DNA from: Hyparrhenia diplandra
Lineage: Eukaryota > Streptophyta > Magnoliopsida > Poales > Poaceae
Reading direction: 5' to 3'
Length of the DNA: 64,000 nucleotides
Assembly: GCA_015847255.1 (NCBI GenBank)
Contig: JADLZK010000278.1
Coordinates: forward strand, 1-64,000
Under the pieces are notes generated by a model. That model had not been told where the DNA came from. It did not search any database and worked only from the letters and a program-made list of their open reading frames with translations. The translations under genes and the position numbers were made by a program. Positions 13,201-25,260 of this stretch are shown here, one piece after another (position 1 is the first letter of the stretch; the number at the start of each line of letters is the position of its first letter).

Positions 13201-14530
13201 TGAGCCAGTAAAAGACAATGTTTCTGGTCTCTGCCCACTGTTGCCTCATTCATCTTCTGATCATGAGTTTGAGGGGCCTGCTGATGCTGGATTTGATGTT
13301 AAGACTGCAGTGAAGGTATGCTCGCCAGAGGAATATGAACAACTTAAATCTGAGAAGACAAATTTGGAGGGAGAACTAGCAAAGTGCAATGAAATAATAG
13401 AAGAAACAAAGGTTAGGTTAAGTGATATGGAGAAAAAACCTGGAAGACCTCACATCTAAGTTGGCTGACAGTGAGAAATCAAATAGCTTGAGTGAGACAC
13501 AGTTGAAGTGTATGGCTGAATCCTACAACTCACTTGAATCAAGGAAAATTGAATTAGAAAATGAGATAGAAGTGTTACGGTCCAAAATAGATGCTTTGAC
13601 AGCTGAACTCTCTGATGAAAGACAAAGTCATCAGGAGGACTTAGTTAAATACAGAGATCTCGAGGAGAAGATGGAAAGGTTAAATTCAAATGCTTTGAAA
13701 TATAGATTGCCCTCGACTTGATTTCTCTTCTGACTTTCTTTTATGACGTGAAGGTATGAGATGGAGAGGAGTTCAATGCTTGTGGATGAGGACCCAGACA
13801 CCAAGTCAAAGCAGGTACAGTAGTTAGGTTTTTCCCATTGCTATTGTCTATGTTCTTCATTCATTTGTTACATTTTAATCTTGATGAAAAGTACTGGCAC
13901 TGGAAGCACACCTTATGATGCGTGAGTAAGTGCTTCCAGATCAATAAATATGGCAGTACTAGATCACATAATGTACTCAAGCACTAAATTTATTTGAAAC
14001 TTTTTCAGGCTTTTTTGAACTGTAGTTTGTTATGCAAACTACTAAAATTTTCATGATACCAAATACTGTGTGTAGCTGACTTTGTATTTAAATGATAACA
14101 GGAGAAAGAGATAGCGGCTGCAGCAGAGAAGCTGGCAGAGTGCCAGGAGACTATATTGATTCTTGGCCGTCAGCTGCAATCTATGCGTCCTCCAGCCGAG
14201 TCACTAGGCTCTTCACCTAATCGGCAACGCATGGAGGAGTTTCTGCAGGACGCTGTAGGAACTACTGCAGGAGAATATTCCCAGAAGCCTTCAGGCCAAC
14301 CTGTTACAGACCAGGATATGCTTGGGACAGGAAATGTGTCCCCTATCAATGGACACAAGACACACATGATCCCTTCTGAGGCGGATGGAAGCCCTTTCCT
14401 TTCTCCAAACAGCTCCAAGCGCCCTAAGCATCGATCAAGATCCTCTTCGTCTTCCTCATTCACCAACCACCAGTTGCCAGACAAGCAGAGCCGAGGATTC
14501 AGTCGGTTCTTCGCGAAGACCAAAGAGTGA
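10290..14530 (+). CDS. FPP: Filament-like plant protein (FPP), long coiled coil
   Basis: FPPs are plant coiled-coil proteins; the tomato founder binds the nuclear-envelope WPP protein MAF1, and relatives act in cortical scaffolds. The start fits the family's MDR-SWPWKKKSS opening. Exons are 10288-10377, 10901-11097, 11347-13678, 13754-13814 and 14102-14530, all with GT-AG borders. Long Glu/Lys/Leu coiled coils occupy both the N-terminal and C-terminal halves. A conserved central block covers RGLVRKKLPGPAALAQMK, the PMSPMSP region and the AxENIQHMQRENEFLTARLL region. The C-terminal part carries the RYEMERSSMLVDEDPDTKSK segment and the LGRQLQSMRPPAE motif, and the protein ends FSRFFAKTKE. The frame is broken at least nine times by small indels (near 10299, 11012, 11465, 11570, 11685, 11803, 11905, 12237, 12990 and 13436). 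After each one the family sequence resumes, so error is more likely than decay. The neighbouring BIG gene is convergent. Confidence 0.9.
10466..10545. mobile_element. Truncated Stowaway-like end in FPP intron
   Basis: Positions around 10471-10500 (tactcccttcattccaaatt) match the left end of Stowaway-type MITEs found elsewhere in the window. No matching right end is visible within the intron. It is probably a truncated or decayed copy. Confidence 0.4.
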
Positions 14531-15045
14531 AACTTCTTGGGATCGCAGTATCAGGTTTGTTGATTATTGGCGCCAATTGGGCAGGATGGTGGAGGTCATG
14601 AATTTCTGTAGAGCTAGTGAGGCAAGCCTGCTTGTGCGTTCTCTCAGGCCAGGTCACGCCTCTGGGTTGCTGGAATAATACTCAGCTTGTAGTCGAGCGG
14701 GTTGTGGCGAGAGTGTGTGGGGAATGTAAGTTGTCAGTCTCTTCTTCTAGAGCTTTTCTGGGTTGCTGTGTGTTTGAAACCCTCACTAAAAACCTCACTG
14801 TACATGTGCTTACTTGCTTGAAGGAGCATGGCTGTTGGTTTGTGTTTAATCCTCTTGTGAATTAACCTGTGTGTATTGCCCTTGTACTGGTTTCATGTAC
14901 AGTTAACCTGCGTAATTTAAAGTATTGATGTACGTATTGTATTCTGTTGATCAGTCTGCAATCCTGCAGTCCGCGTACGATGCTATAGGGTTTGCGTGGT
15001 GTCATTTTATACAGTTTCTTCTCGGTTTTCCAAAACAAATACAAG
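14531..15045 (+). other. Probable 3' UTR of the FPP gene
   Basis: This T-rich stretch follows the stop codon. It contains no further coding signal. The end of the transcript is a guess; several T-rich and TGTA-type plant polyadenylation-like stretches lie between 14,880 and 15,040. Confidence 0.4.
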
Positions 15046-16250
15046 TAATACCTATAACCACGTGTACAACTGACTGAGCTATTATAAGAAAGTAGCCCTA
15101 CATTTCAGTTTTCATGCCAAAAATACCACGTATGTTCGATCAAAGAATAATATGTTTTTGGTGGAGTTTACGGTCTCTTTTTTTCAACGGTCTTCACCAG
15201 TAAAACCCTTTTTGGTGGAGTTTATGGATGGATGTCCTCTAATCAAACTTGCTTCATTCAATAAATTGGATCATTGGAATACATGATGTTTGGGGTTGTT
15301 TCTCAAGGCTTCAGTAACATGGATCACCGGAATAGACGATGGCCTTGTTTAGTTGGCAATTTTTTTGTCTCGTCAATAACCTCATTTTGTGACATCATAA
15401 ATAGACATATAAAAATAAATGTAGATAAAAGTAATTAAAAAGTTTGATTCTAAATAGAAGCAACATGATTCCATTCGAAACTTTTGCTAACTTTCTAACA
15501 TTTGCCTTAGAAAATGGGGTCCAATAAATAAATAAAAATACTATACCAACATGCTCCATTCAACTTTGCCCTTTAATGGAGCACCCTACATAGCCCATGG
15601 ATTGGCTCCTCGCGGAAGAGGCGACACCTCGTCCACTCTACATACTATAACATACTACCCCGATTCAATATTCCAGGGCGAATGGTGTTTAGATTTATAA
15701 AAAGCTGTGACCAAACATTAAGTTAGTACAATGTCCACTGAAAAATTTATTATGCTCTTTTCGTCGCAAAATATTAAGCATATATCGGAAAAAGTCAAAT
15801 TGTACAGGGCATGACCAACATATTCCAACTTATTCACAATGTTTAGAACATACGGAGTAAATACAAACTTGCACCTACAGATTTAGATTCAAAACGCATG
15901 AGATGATATCGATTCTTTAGCAAAATAACATGTTATAAAAAAAGAAATTAAGAACCAGAACATATTTATTGACTTTTCCTTTGATCAAAATAGACGTATG
16001 CGTGTATTGTTTCGGAACAGATGGGATCATATATATATCCGGTAACAAGACCAAACTCGCAAGAACGATATAATCCAACCAGTACAAGTCTCCTTTGTGC
16101 ACGAGCTGGTAACCGCGCTGCTTCTTACACAGAACCACATTCCAGGAAGGGGAAACACTTCTCGACAAAGCATGTAAAACATGCCTAAAAATAACTCTAG
16201 AAAACAGAATGTGCACAATTTAACTAAACTACCTTACATAATTCAGTTCT
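15046..16250. other. Short intergenic region between convergent FPP and BIG genes
   Basis: No gene is supported. A Tourist/hAT-type left end (ggccttgtttagttggcaat, 15343) is present without a matching right end. A decayed Stowaway-like segment lies at about 15,760-15,860 (ending in acatacggagta). The last part is likely the 3' UTR of the minus-strand BIG gene. Confidence 0.5.
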
Positions 16251-16470
16251 CTATAGTAACATACACTCCTCCAGATGCGAACAAGAAAAGAATGTCAAGG
16301 AAAAATTGATCTGCAAGATCGGTACCGCACAACAATATGAACTCCCCCAGCAACTAAATGATTAATAACAGAACAAAATGGGGGAAAGGAGGAACACAAT
16401 GGGATTCCATTTAGACAAAGAAAAACTTACACGGTGATGTATACTACTATGTATAACATGGTGCTCAGCA

Positions 16471-19400
16471 TCAGCAGGATTGGAGCACGAGTGGGCCAAC
16501 CCAAGTGCTGAACATATCACTAAGGGCCACCTGTACATCACTAGAGCCATGCTCGCAGCTTATGAGCCCAGCGAGAAGGGGGGAAGAACTGGCCAAGGTT
16601 CTTCTCAAAAGCCGAGTCACCTAGTCCGCTAATAGCTTGCAGGGTTGAGACAACAAGAGGTGCTCTTGCTGCAAGTTCCCTTCGCTTTGATGAACCAACA
16701 GGGATAAGCCAATGGCCTAGTGGCTGTGTGCCACTGGAAAGCTGAGAAGGTCTTGCTGTGCTCAAGTAAACCTCAAGTACCTCCTTGCACAAACCAATAA
16801 GGTGACTCTCCACCTCTGAGCTTCCATGATCAGGAGAGCTGTCCAAAAAATATGTTTTGAAGGATACTGAGGCACAGCTGGTATGACTCATTCTCAAGCC
16901 GCAACAATGGTGGGTCCTGCATTTGCGTCATAGATCCCAACTCTTGCAACTTGGAACGCAGATCACTATCACTGTTTATTTTGTGAGCATGTGCGGCAAC
17001 AGTGTGCAAGGCCTCGAAGAGGATTACTGTATTCTGTGCTGATAATTGTGCTCTGTACATGTTATATACCTCCATCACAGCCTACACAAAGAAATGCATA
17101 AAAGTAAATACAGCTGGCACTATCATATAGAAATTACCAACCTCATTTTTGAGAAGTTAAAGCAGATACTGCATAAAAATAACAATTGAAAAACTAGGAA
17201 ATAAGTTTTTTTTTATTGAGCGGACAAGAAATGGCTGAGAAATGCTCTACAGGAGCAGGGGGTTATTCTGAATAAATTTTGCCTATTATGTTTAGTCTGT
17301 CTAATAATTATGTTTAGTTTGTCTAATAACTAATGAGATCACCGTCATCAGGAACCCCAAAAGAAACTTCAAGATAGGAGGGCGCAGAACTATATATTTT
17401 CTTGTTTTTTCCAGTAGAAATATTTTATGGGTTAACATACTTTTATAAACCCACACCTATGTTATCAACCCTACATAAACATGATGTGGCATTGCCAAAA
17501 TTTTTATTTTTCTCAATCTCATCTACCCATTCGAAATTGATGTACCAGATTCAAAGACAGAGCTCTGAGAAAAAAAAATATGTATCCAGACATAAAAGCA
17601 TAATATGAAGCCTACATACCTGAATCAATAGAAGTTGTACAGCAGCTCTACATTTGGCATCACCTATTGCAAAGTATAGATTCCTTGATCTAGAGGATTC
17701 TTCATTGTCATCCGCTAATGGTTGAGATTCATCCTCTCTATTATCTGCAGAGACTCCATTTTCTGTTGGCACATTTTCCAGGTAAGCTCCAGATGAAAAT
17801 ATAAGTGAAATCAGGAAGCGTCTCAGTGGCAGCTTCTTTCAATGACAATACAACCTCTAGCCATTTATCATCCACAAACATAGATCCAGCACTGCTCATC
17901 AAACGAACAAATGCAGCAATACCTATACCAGCAAGACTCTGATGGGGACGCTTTTTATGAAACTTGTCAAGAGCAGTAGAACCTTCTTTAGAAGAGGATT
18001 AACTGTATCATAGAACTTAACAAAGAGATCTACAACCAACTGAAGTGCCAGAGTGCATGTCTCGTATAACCAAGCATCTTGATCAAGTTCTGCAGGATCA
18101 TTTTCCACACTTTGGCCTTGTGGAGAACTACCAGATGGATCAATAGCATGGCGTACATAATCAAATATTGGAAAAAGCACTGAATCGAACACCTTCTCCC
18201 ATAAAGGCAGAGAGAAAAAAGATGGCCATGGTTTCTTAATGTGTCAAATAACACTTGCAAAGCACTTTTCCTGATTTCTGGTCTTAAGTCAAAGGTAAGT
18301 TCAGACAATCCTGCAAGGTTTTCAAATAAAAAGTAACATTACCACATGCTCTGGAAATATAATAATTTCAACAGCAAACAGCAGAAGAATAGCCAAAAAA
18401 AAAAAAAAAAAAAAATACCCGCTAGTAAAAAGGAAACCAAAAGTGTATATGGTCTTCCTTGTCAACAAGAACTGTGCCTTCCTGCTTTCCATCATTAGCC
18501 AAATGAGGCGAAGGTGGATTACTGTTTGAAGTATTGTCCTTCAGCCTTGAGGATCCAATATCACCTTCGCCAACTTTGCCGCGCAGAATCGAAGAAATCC
18601 AATTGCATTAAGACTTATATCCTTGTTGAACCTGCTGTTAGTAAACGCAATAAGACAGTTCACGTAATCATTGAATGTCGTTGACTCAGTCTCTGTAATG
18701 TACGGAAAGTACTCCCGCAAAATCTTTTCTATAATTTCAAAGGCCAATAGTACAATATTTTTGTGATCGTCGTATGGCGCTGTCGATGCAAAGACCTGAA
18801 AGATGTAAACCAGCAATCGATGTTCAGGGATGAAAACAAGAATGTTCCAGAGGTCTTTAGTTAAGTGCTATGGTACATGAGTGGAGGTGTCATACCATAA
18901 ACATACTCTTCCATCCTGACTTCACATGATTAACACGGGCCAATACCATTTGAGAGACACATCTGATGATAAGTTCTCTGATCTCAACAGCTCGGCTCTT
19001 CCTCATTACAACAACAAAAGGCTTCATAAATTCATTTTGAAATTGTAGTTAGCAAGCTCCTCACGCTCCAGGAACTTCATAGATAATTGTCGCAAGGAGT
19101 CCATAGCAAATATTGCGATTGAAAGATTTTCTGAGCAGCCAATTGTGACAAAAAATCAGACAAGACATGCCATATACTTGACCAAACAAGCCTGATGCGG
19201 TTCATATTGTAATGCCTACAAGAAGGGCAAAAGGAAATCACACACTGTCTATAAGACAGAACACAAGTGTAAACAAACATATTGCAATGCAGTAATGATT
19301 ATAAAGCCTCAGATTCCTTACGCTATCTCGACTATCTTTGTCAGACTAAAAACTCGTGGATCAGAAGCAGACCGTAATTCCTCCATTGAAACCTTACAGA

Positions 19401-22400
19401 GAGCCTTCACAAAATCAATTATACCCTCGCTGTTGAGTTTTTGACTTCTTACAAATACACGGTTCATTTCAGCCATCCCAACTTGCTCCAAGAGGCTTGT
19501 CACCTCATTATTCATTTGATCCACACCAGAAGCTTTGCCACCGACACCAGCACTGTCATAGGAGCCTCTTTTAGAAGCTGAAGTAGCATTAGGGGCCTTC
19601 TTTTTTTCAGGACAGGAAGAATTGATGACTTAGCCTGTTTTGATTTATCAAGGTCTGGCTGCTGCAGCGCAAAGAAAGTGGCATCTGGAGGTGCTCCCTC
19701 TCCAACAAGATGTAGATTTTCAAAACGAGAAACACATGTCAATATATGCTCCCATGCTTCTTGCAAGTAATTTCCATCTTCATCTGCAATTAATAGAATT
19801 GCCTGTGAGGCAATCCACCACCACAACAAGAGAACATGAGAATGATAAATGATTTTCAAACTAAGATATGGAAGATTGCAACTAGCAGCACAATATAAGG
19901 TAAGCATGTCACAAAATGTACAATAAGGCATTCAGATCACAAATCAGAATGGATGAAGAATGGAAGCTGAGAATGGGGACATTTGCTCCATGATTAGATG
20001 TCAAGAATACTTTGCTCAATGTGATGTGACAATGCAATATTACCATATGTTCAATTCATCCCATCATTAAACCAAGCAGCCTAACTCAGAACCAACTCCT
20101 GTCTTTTACGAGTGTCACTACTCACTACATCAATCAAGCTATCAAAAGTATTTTTCCAAATTTAGCCTGGACCCATATGGCAGATAAATGGGTTGAATTT
20201 TAAACTTGCCATTAAAAGGAAGCAAACTTCTAAGCACCATGGTTTCATTTAATATTTGTTACTTTTCAACAAGCACTAGGAAGAGAGAGAATGCTACAGC
20301 CAAGTGACCAGATGGCTAACAGTTATGTCTTAATAAACAGAGCAAACCTTAATGGCTTCCACATTTTTCTGCTTAATATCAGCAGCAGAGTGAAGTGATG
20401 TAAACTTGGCAAGTGAAGTGATAAATGCATCTCTTTGAGTCTTCATTGACATGGCTGCAGTAACATGGATTGCAGAGCGAAATCCTTCAAGGCACTGGGA
20501 TACAACAATTTCATCATCGCTCTGGTCAAGTGGAACACTGAATGCTGCAAGCATAGGAGCCCAGCAAACCTCAACCATGAACTTCAAAACAACAACATCT
20601 GTGGCTGGATAAAATACAGACCTGATTGTTCAAAAAAAAAAATCATAGATAAGACATTTATCTGATAGATTAAATGTCCAAATGTAATTCATAACCATAA
20701 ATATATTGTTAGCAAAACACAAAATGCTGAAATAAACAAGCATCTTATTCTAGCTCAGCTGATACCACTACACATCTAAACGTCTAAAATAACTTACTTT
20801 TCGGACATGCGGGCCTTTTTCTTTAAATTGCTCCTGCATATGTTTAATGAGGTCATCACTTGTTTCCATAGATGAACCTCGCAAACTGCGTCGACAATGT
20901 TAAGAATGTTATCCAACCCAAGAATTTTGTTAGAACTTGTTGATTGTTGCTGCTGTGGAACAAATTCATCTTCTTTCATCTTAATCTCCTTTTTCCAAAT
21001 CCTTTCATACAAGGATCTCATAAATTCTTCAGGTAGGTCTTTCCCATCATCGATACCACGATTGTTTCTAATGAAATCTTCTGGTGACATCTGCATCAAT
21101 TAACATGTTACATAATTGTGTAGCCAGAACTCCACAAAAGAACCTTCACCACAAGAAAGTACCTTATTTTTGACCATTGGGTTATGTGCATCAGTGTTAA
21201 GCATTATGACTGAATAAGCCAGGACATAAGCTGTATCTGCACTGGAAAAGGCCTTTGGATTACATTTGCAGTAACGCTCTGCAAATTTTTCCATAATCCG
21301 ATCAATCTTTTGAGCTTCTCCAGGCAATCTGAAGCCTTGAAGGAAAGCTCTAATTGCTTCATCAAACTCCAGTTCTTGAAAATCAAATGAGTCAACATAT
21401 GCATGCATGACTTTCAGCGATAAATCTTCCCTTTCACCTAAATAATCACCAATCATAGTCTTGTTCAAGCCAGAAGCACTTTTTAGGAACACGGCGATCT
21501 CCTCTGGTGACTCCCCACCTTGCTTGCTTTAATGAGGAACTCAATCCCTTCTTGGCTTCCGATTAAACAAAGAGATACCCTCCTGTTATTCAAACATAAT
21601 TAATCAACCACATAAGAAAGAATCATCAGATACAATGGAGAACTGAAGATGCAGCAAGTTGTATAGCAATAAGCACATTCCCACCAAGAACTGAAAGCAA
21701 AATAACTAGTAGTATAGTATCATCCACCTGAAGCTCTATCTTGTAAGCTCGCCCGTTGCTCCAAAGATGCAGCCTCTGAAATTCCATTTGATAGCTCAGA
21801 ATGTGAATCAGATGCTTCACTAGATTCATCTCCATTGTTATCTGCCTGCGGAACCTCATTGCCACCATCATTGTCATTCTTCTCTGATTCTACATTAGGA
21901 GAAGCAGGATCTGGAATCCGTAGCTGCTTATTCATCCAATCTCCCATTGACCTCAGAATAGCAACTAAGCATTTCATTGCTTCACTTTTCATTGTGGTAT
22001 CCTGAGGTGGTACCAGTGTGGTAGGGACACCAGCAGGAGGTCCTTGGGCTGTCTTTAGTAGACCATTCACCATCCTATTGGTCAAAACATTAAGAAAAAT
22101 ATCACACAAAGAATAGTAAATATAAGCAATGCTGAACCAGAGCACTAAAAAAACTGAATGATCCAGTACCTCTCAAATATGTTTGATGAGTGGACATCAC
22201 AATCGTAATTAAGGAAAATATCAACTAGGATTTGAGAATCACCACAGAGCTTCTCCAAAAACGAAGAACAATCATCTTTGCCTGATAATTTGGTTGAGCA
22301 ATATTTTCCAAAACTCTCAAAATGATCATTGGAAAGAATACACCAATCTCTGCCTTCAATCCTGGTCTGAATCTTGCCACTAAGCTAATAAAAATTGAAC

Positions 22401-25009
22401 AAGATAGCTGGAAAACAATCATATGCGATGAGGCACAGTTCTTTAAAAGTGACAGGCATAGATACTGCTTGATAGCACCAAGAAACCTGGACATGTAAAA
22501 AATCTTGATCAAACAAGAATCCTCCGAGAAAAATTAAAACTAATCAAGAAAATGGGTTACACAGCTTAATAGAATAGCAACACAACTACTGTGCAACAGA
22601 TATCAACCCTCCATCTGCTTTCTAGGTTCATCCATTTAGTTATGTATCTAGATACACAATATGTCTAGATATATCAACTACTGATTATATCAAGTAACAT
22701 GACAAAAGGTGCTGTTGTACATAGAATATTGAATAGTATTTGTAATATTTATTGGTAGGTTGGTAATATATATTCCCATGCTAACACTTTTAATATCAAG
22801 CATTTCTTAGCAGAATGATTCCTGCCCATCAAGTAATTTAAAGCACCAGTATAAACAAAGGCAACTGAAATAATCGCTGACACTACCATAAGTGATGTTC
22901 CTTGCTAAATTCACTGAAAAACTGCTTACACGTTGTAACTTGGCATTGTAGGGGAGGGCAACAGTCTATATATATTATTATATTTCCAAGCTCATCATGC
23001 TTTCCAGTCATTTATAGATTCTTTGCTTCTAGCACAACACAGTTTGCCGATGAAGGAGGCAACTGATAAGTGTCATTGCGAAAAATGAATGTAACCTTTG
23101 CTTCTGAAAAGCTAACTACCTATTACTATACTCATTTGTATTCTGATAAACCTAGTCAATCCAAGAGAAGAAATACTTGCACATTTTGTACATTGTAAGA
23201 TAAAACATGTTCCCTACTGGCAATTCCAGCTTAGCTATTGATCATTTTCCAGTCAGGTAGTTTCATTCAATTGCCAGTGCTAATTCTTGTAGTACAAACA
23301 AAGCCAGATGGAGCATGAATTCAATTAACTAAATAATACAACGAATTGCATGAAGATTAAAATCAATAGCGGCTTTGGGGAACACCTCTCCAGGTTCCTT
23401 TTTCCAGGACATCAGAGAAAGTCCAATAGGTTTCTGTTTCAAAGTCTAAGCAATAAGCAGTGTGACATATTAGTTTAATCCCTACCAGATGCAATTAGGA
23501 ATTCAATATTTTTTTTTCTCCAAATTTATTGACATAGGCATACATCAAAACACTATCACCATATCAATCCAACAGTATTGCCATTATCAATTCAGTGCCT
23601 ACAACTTGTGTGCCACCTTTTTCAGTTTTTCATGCAATAAAGTGGCACACAAATATTCATTCAATACTGGGAAAATGTTTCAACAAATTCAGAAGATTTG
23701 CAGCACTAAACTTGTTTGTCAACAGTTTCAGTAAGTGTATATGTTACCTCTCACTGGTCCGGAACACAGCCCCAGCATTTTCAAGCAAGATCTTGAGGAG
23801 CTCAAGAGCAAGGATCTTTCCCCGCATCACTATGGGATCTGCTGGTGCATCCTTGGGTGGTGTCTTCATGGAAAGCTTACACAAAGCCCGGAAAACTAAG
23901 AAAGCATCCCTTCGCAGCTTATTCCCAATTCTGACATCAGCATCATCGTCCAAGGTGCCTACCACTGCCCCTCGACGCCAAGCTCGTCCTTACGCCCCTC
24001 AATAGCTGTTTTGTACATGCTGATCTCCCAGTACTTGGCATCAAGCATGTCCTTATCTGTCGAATCAAGCAAATCTGCTGGGTTTGCCCCTTCCTCTGCT
24101 GCTGCTGTCGTCTCAAACGCACCATCATGGGCAACAGTGGCTCCTGCCCCTGCTGATGATGTTGTCCGTGCCAGAGGTGTGAGTGCACCATCGAAGTCAC
24201 CAATGATCTTCGAAATGAATCCCTGTACAGCATTGGGGTCAGCAGTTGGTGAGCCCGAACCGGCATCAGGTAGCTCAATCACATCAGCCACGACTATGGG
24301 TTGTACAGGCACGGTCGATGAGTCAGCTTCCATTCGGCGGAACACAATCACCAGCATCTGCACAAGCGAAGCCTTGGCAGTGGCCTGATTGACGGCACTG
24401 CGGCTCCCGAGGTACATATCATAGCAAGCGCGCACGGCGCGTAGAAGGCAGTCGCCGTGGAGGCGTACAGACGTAGAGGTGACCGCCGAGAGGAGCGTCT
24501 TGAGGAGAAGGAGCTCAATGTGCTCGTCATCAAGGCCAAGCGCATTGCAGGCGGCGTCCAGGAGTGAAGCGACGAGCTGCGCTGAGGGATCAGCAGACGG
24601 GTCGGCCTCACCATGGATGTAGGGTGTGCGATCAGCCTGTGCAGGAGCTCCAGCCCGGCCTCGGCTAGCTTGGCGCTGCCCGAGGCGAGTGCGGAGGTCA
24701 CAGGGGCGAGGAGCAGCTCCGAGTCCGCGAGCGACAGGCTGCGCAACGGACCAGGCTGCGCGGACGAGGAGGTCGGCGTCGAGGGGGCGGAGGTGGGCGT
24801 GGACGGCGCCTGCGCCTCGGCTGCGGTAGGCGGCGGGGGCTTCTGGAGGCGGTCGAGGATGGACTTGGCGGTGTGCGAGAGCTTGAGTGCGCCTTGTTGC
24901 GCCACGAGGCATTTTTGATGAGCTTCTCGAGGAAGGGCGTGAAGACCTCGACGAGGCGCGGGTCGGACTCCGGCTGGGACGGCGGCGGCGCCGCGACCGC
25001 GGAGGCCAT
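16471..25009 (-). CDS. BIG: BIG-type ARF guanine-nucleotide exchange factor (Sec7 domain)
   Basis: BIG proteins load GTP onto ARF GTPases at the trans-Golgi network and drive secretory and recycling traffic. Exons, in order of translation: 25009-23748, 22486-22170, 22074-21728, 21581-21163, 21090-20798, 20621-20348, 19802-19322, 19215-18896, 18795-18419, 18310-17620 and 17081-16471, all with GT-AG borders. Exon 1 encodes the DCB region (LEKLIKNASWR, HDGAFET, DLLDSTDKDMLDAKYWEIS). Exon 2 ends with the HUS box (NYDCD). Exons 4-5 encode Sec7, with the glutamate finger in FRLPGEAQKIDRIM, then AYSVIMLNTDAHNPMV and DFIRNNRGIDDGKDLP. HDS-type helical repeats follow. The stop is TGA at 16473-16471; the apparent earlier stop near 16543 follows one extra C in a C run. 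More than a dozen small frame breaks occur (for example 24895, 22250, 21742, 21550, 20890, 20812, 18200, 16870 and 16585), yet conserved sequence resumes after each. Assignment to the BIG subfamily is firm; the exact paralogue is not. Confidence 0.95.
22610..22700. repeat. Stowaway-like remnant in BIG intron 1
   Basis: A short inverted segment (tatctagatac ... gtctagata) follows a 'ctccatctgctttctaggttca' stretch. This resembles the core of Stowaway elements in grasses. Clear ends are lacking, so it is only a remnant. Confidence 0.3.
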
Positions 25010-25260
25010 TATTCCGCGGCGGGATCCGGTGGCCGCGGCCGCGCCGCGCCGGGTGGATCTGGATCTGAGCGGGGCGTGGCGGGGGTTTGAGGTGGTTTTG
25101 GATCGGGGAGTGGGGCGTCGGGGAGAAAGGCACACAACAGGTAGACGAAGGGAGAGATGCTGATGCTGGTCGTGCGCGTCGTAGATTTGCGATGGGAGCT
25201 TCCAAGTGACAGATCTGTTAGCCGTCTATGACAGGTGGGGAAAAGCGAGCATGGGGCCAA
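25010..25260 (-). other. Probable 5' UTR and core promoter of BIG
   Basis: This GC-rich leader lies directly upstream of the start codon at 25009, with pyrimidine-rich tracts on the minus strand. The start was chosen because the MASAVAAPPPSQPESDPRL segment runs straight into the conserved DCB region. No clear TATA box is visible. Confidence 0.4.

Noticed and set aside
16541..16545. Stop codon ending BIG near 16543
   Set aside because: It follows one extra C in a C run. The conserved C-terminus continues in the next frame to TGA at 16473-16471.
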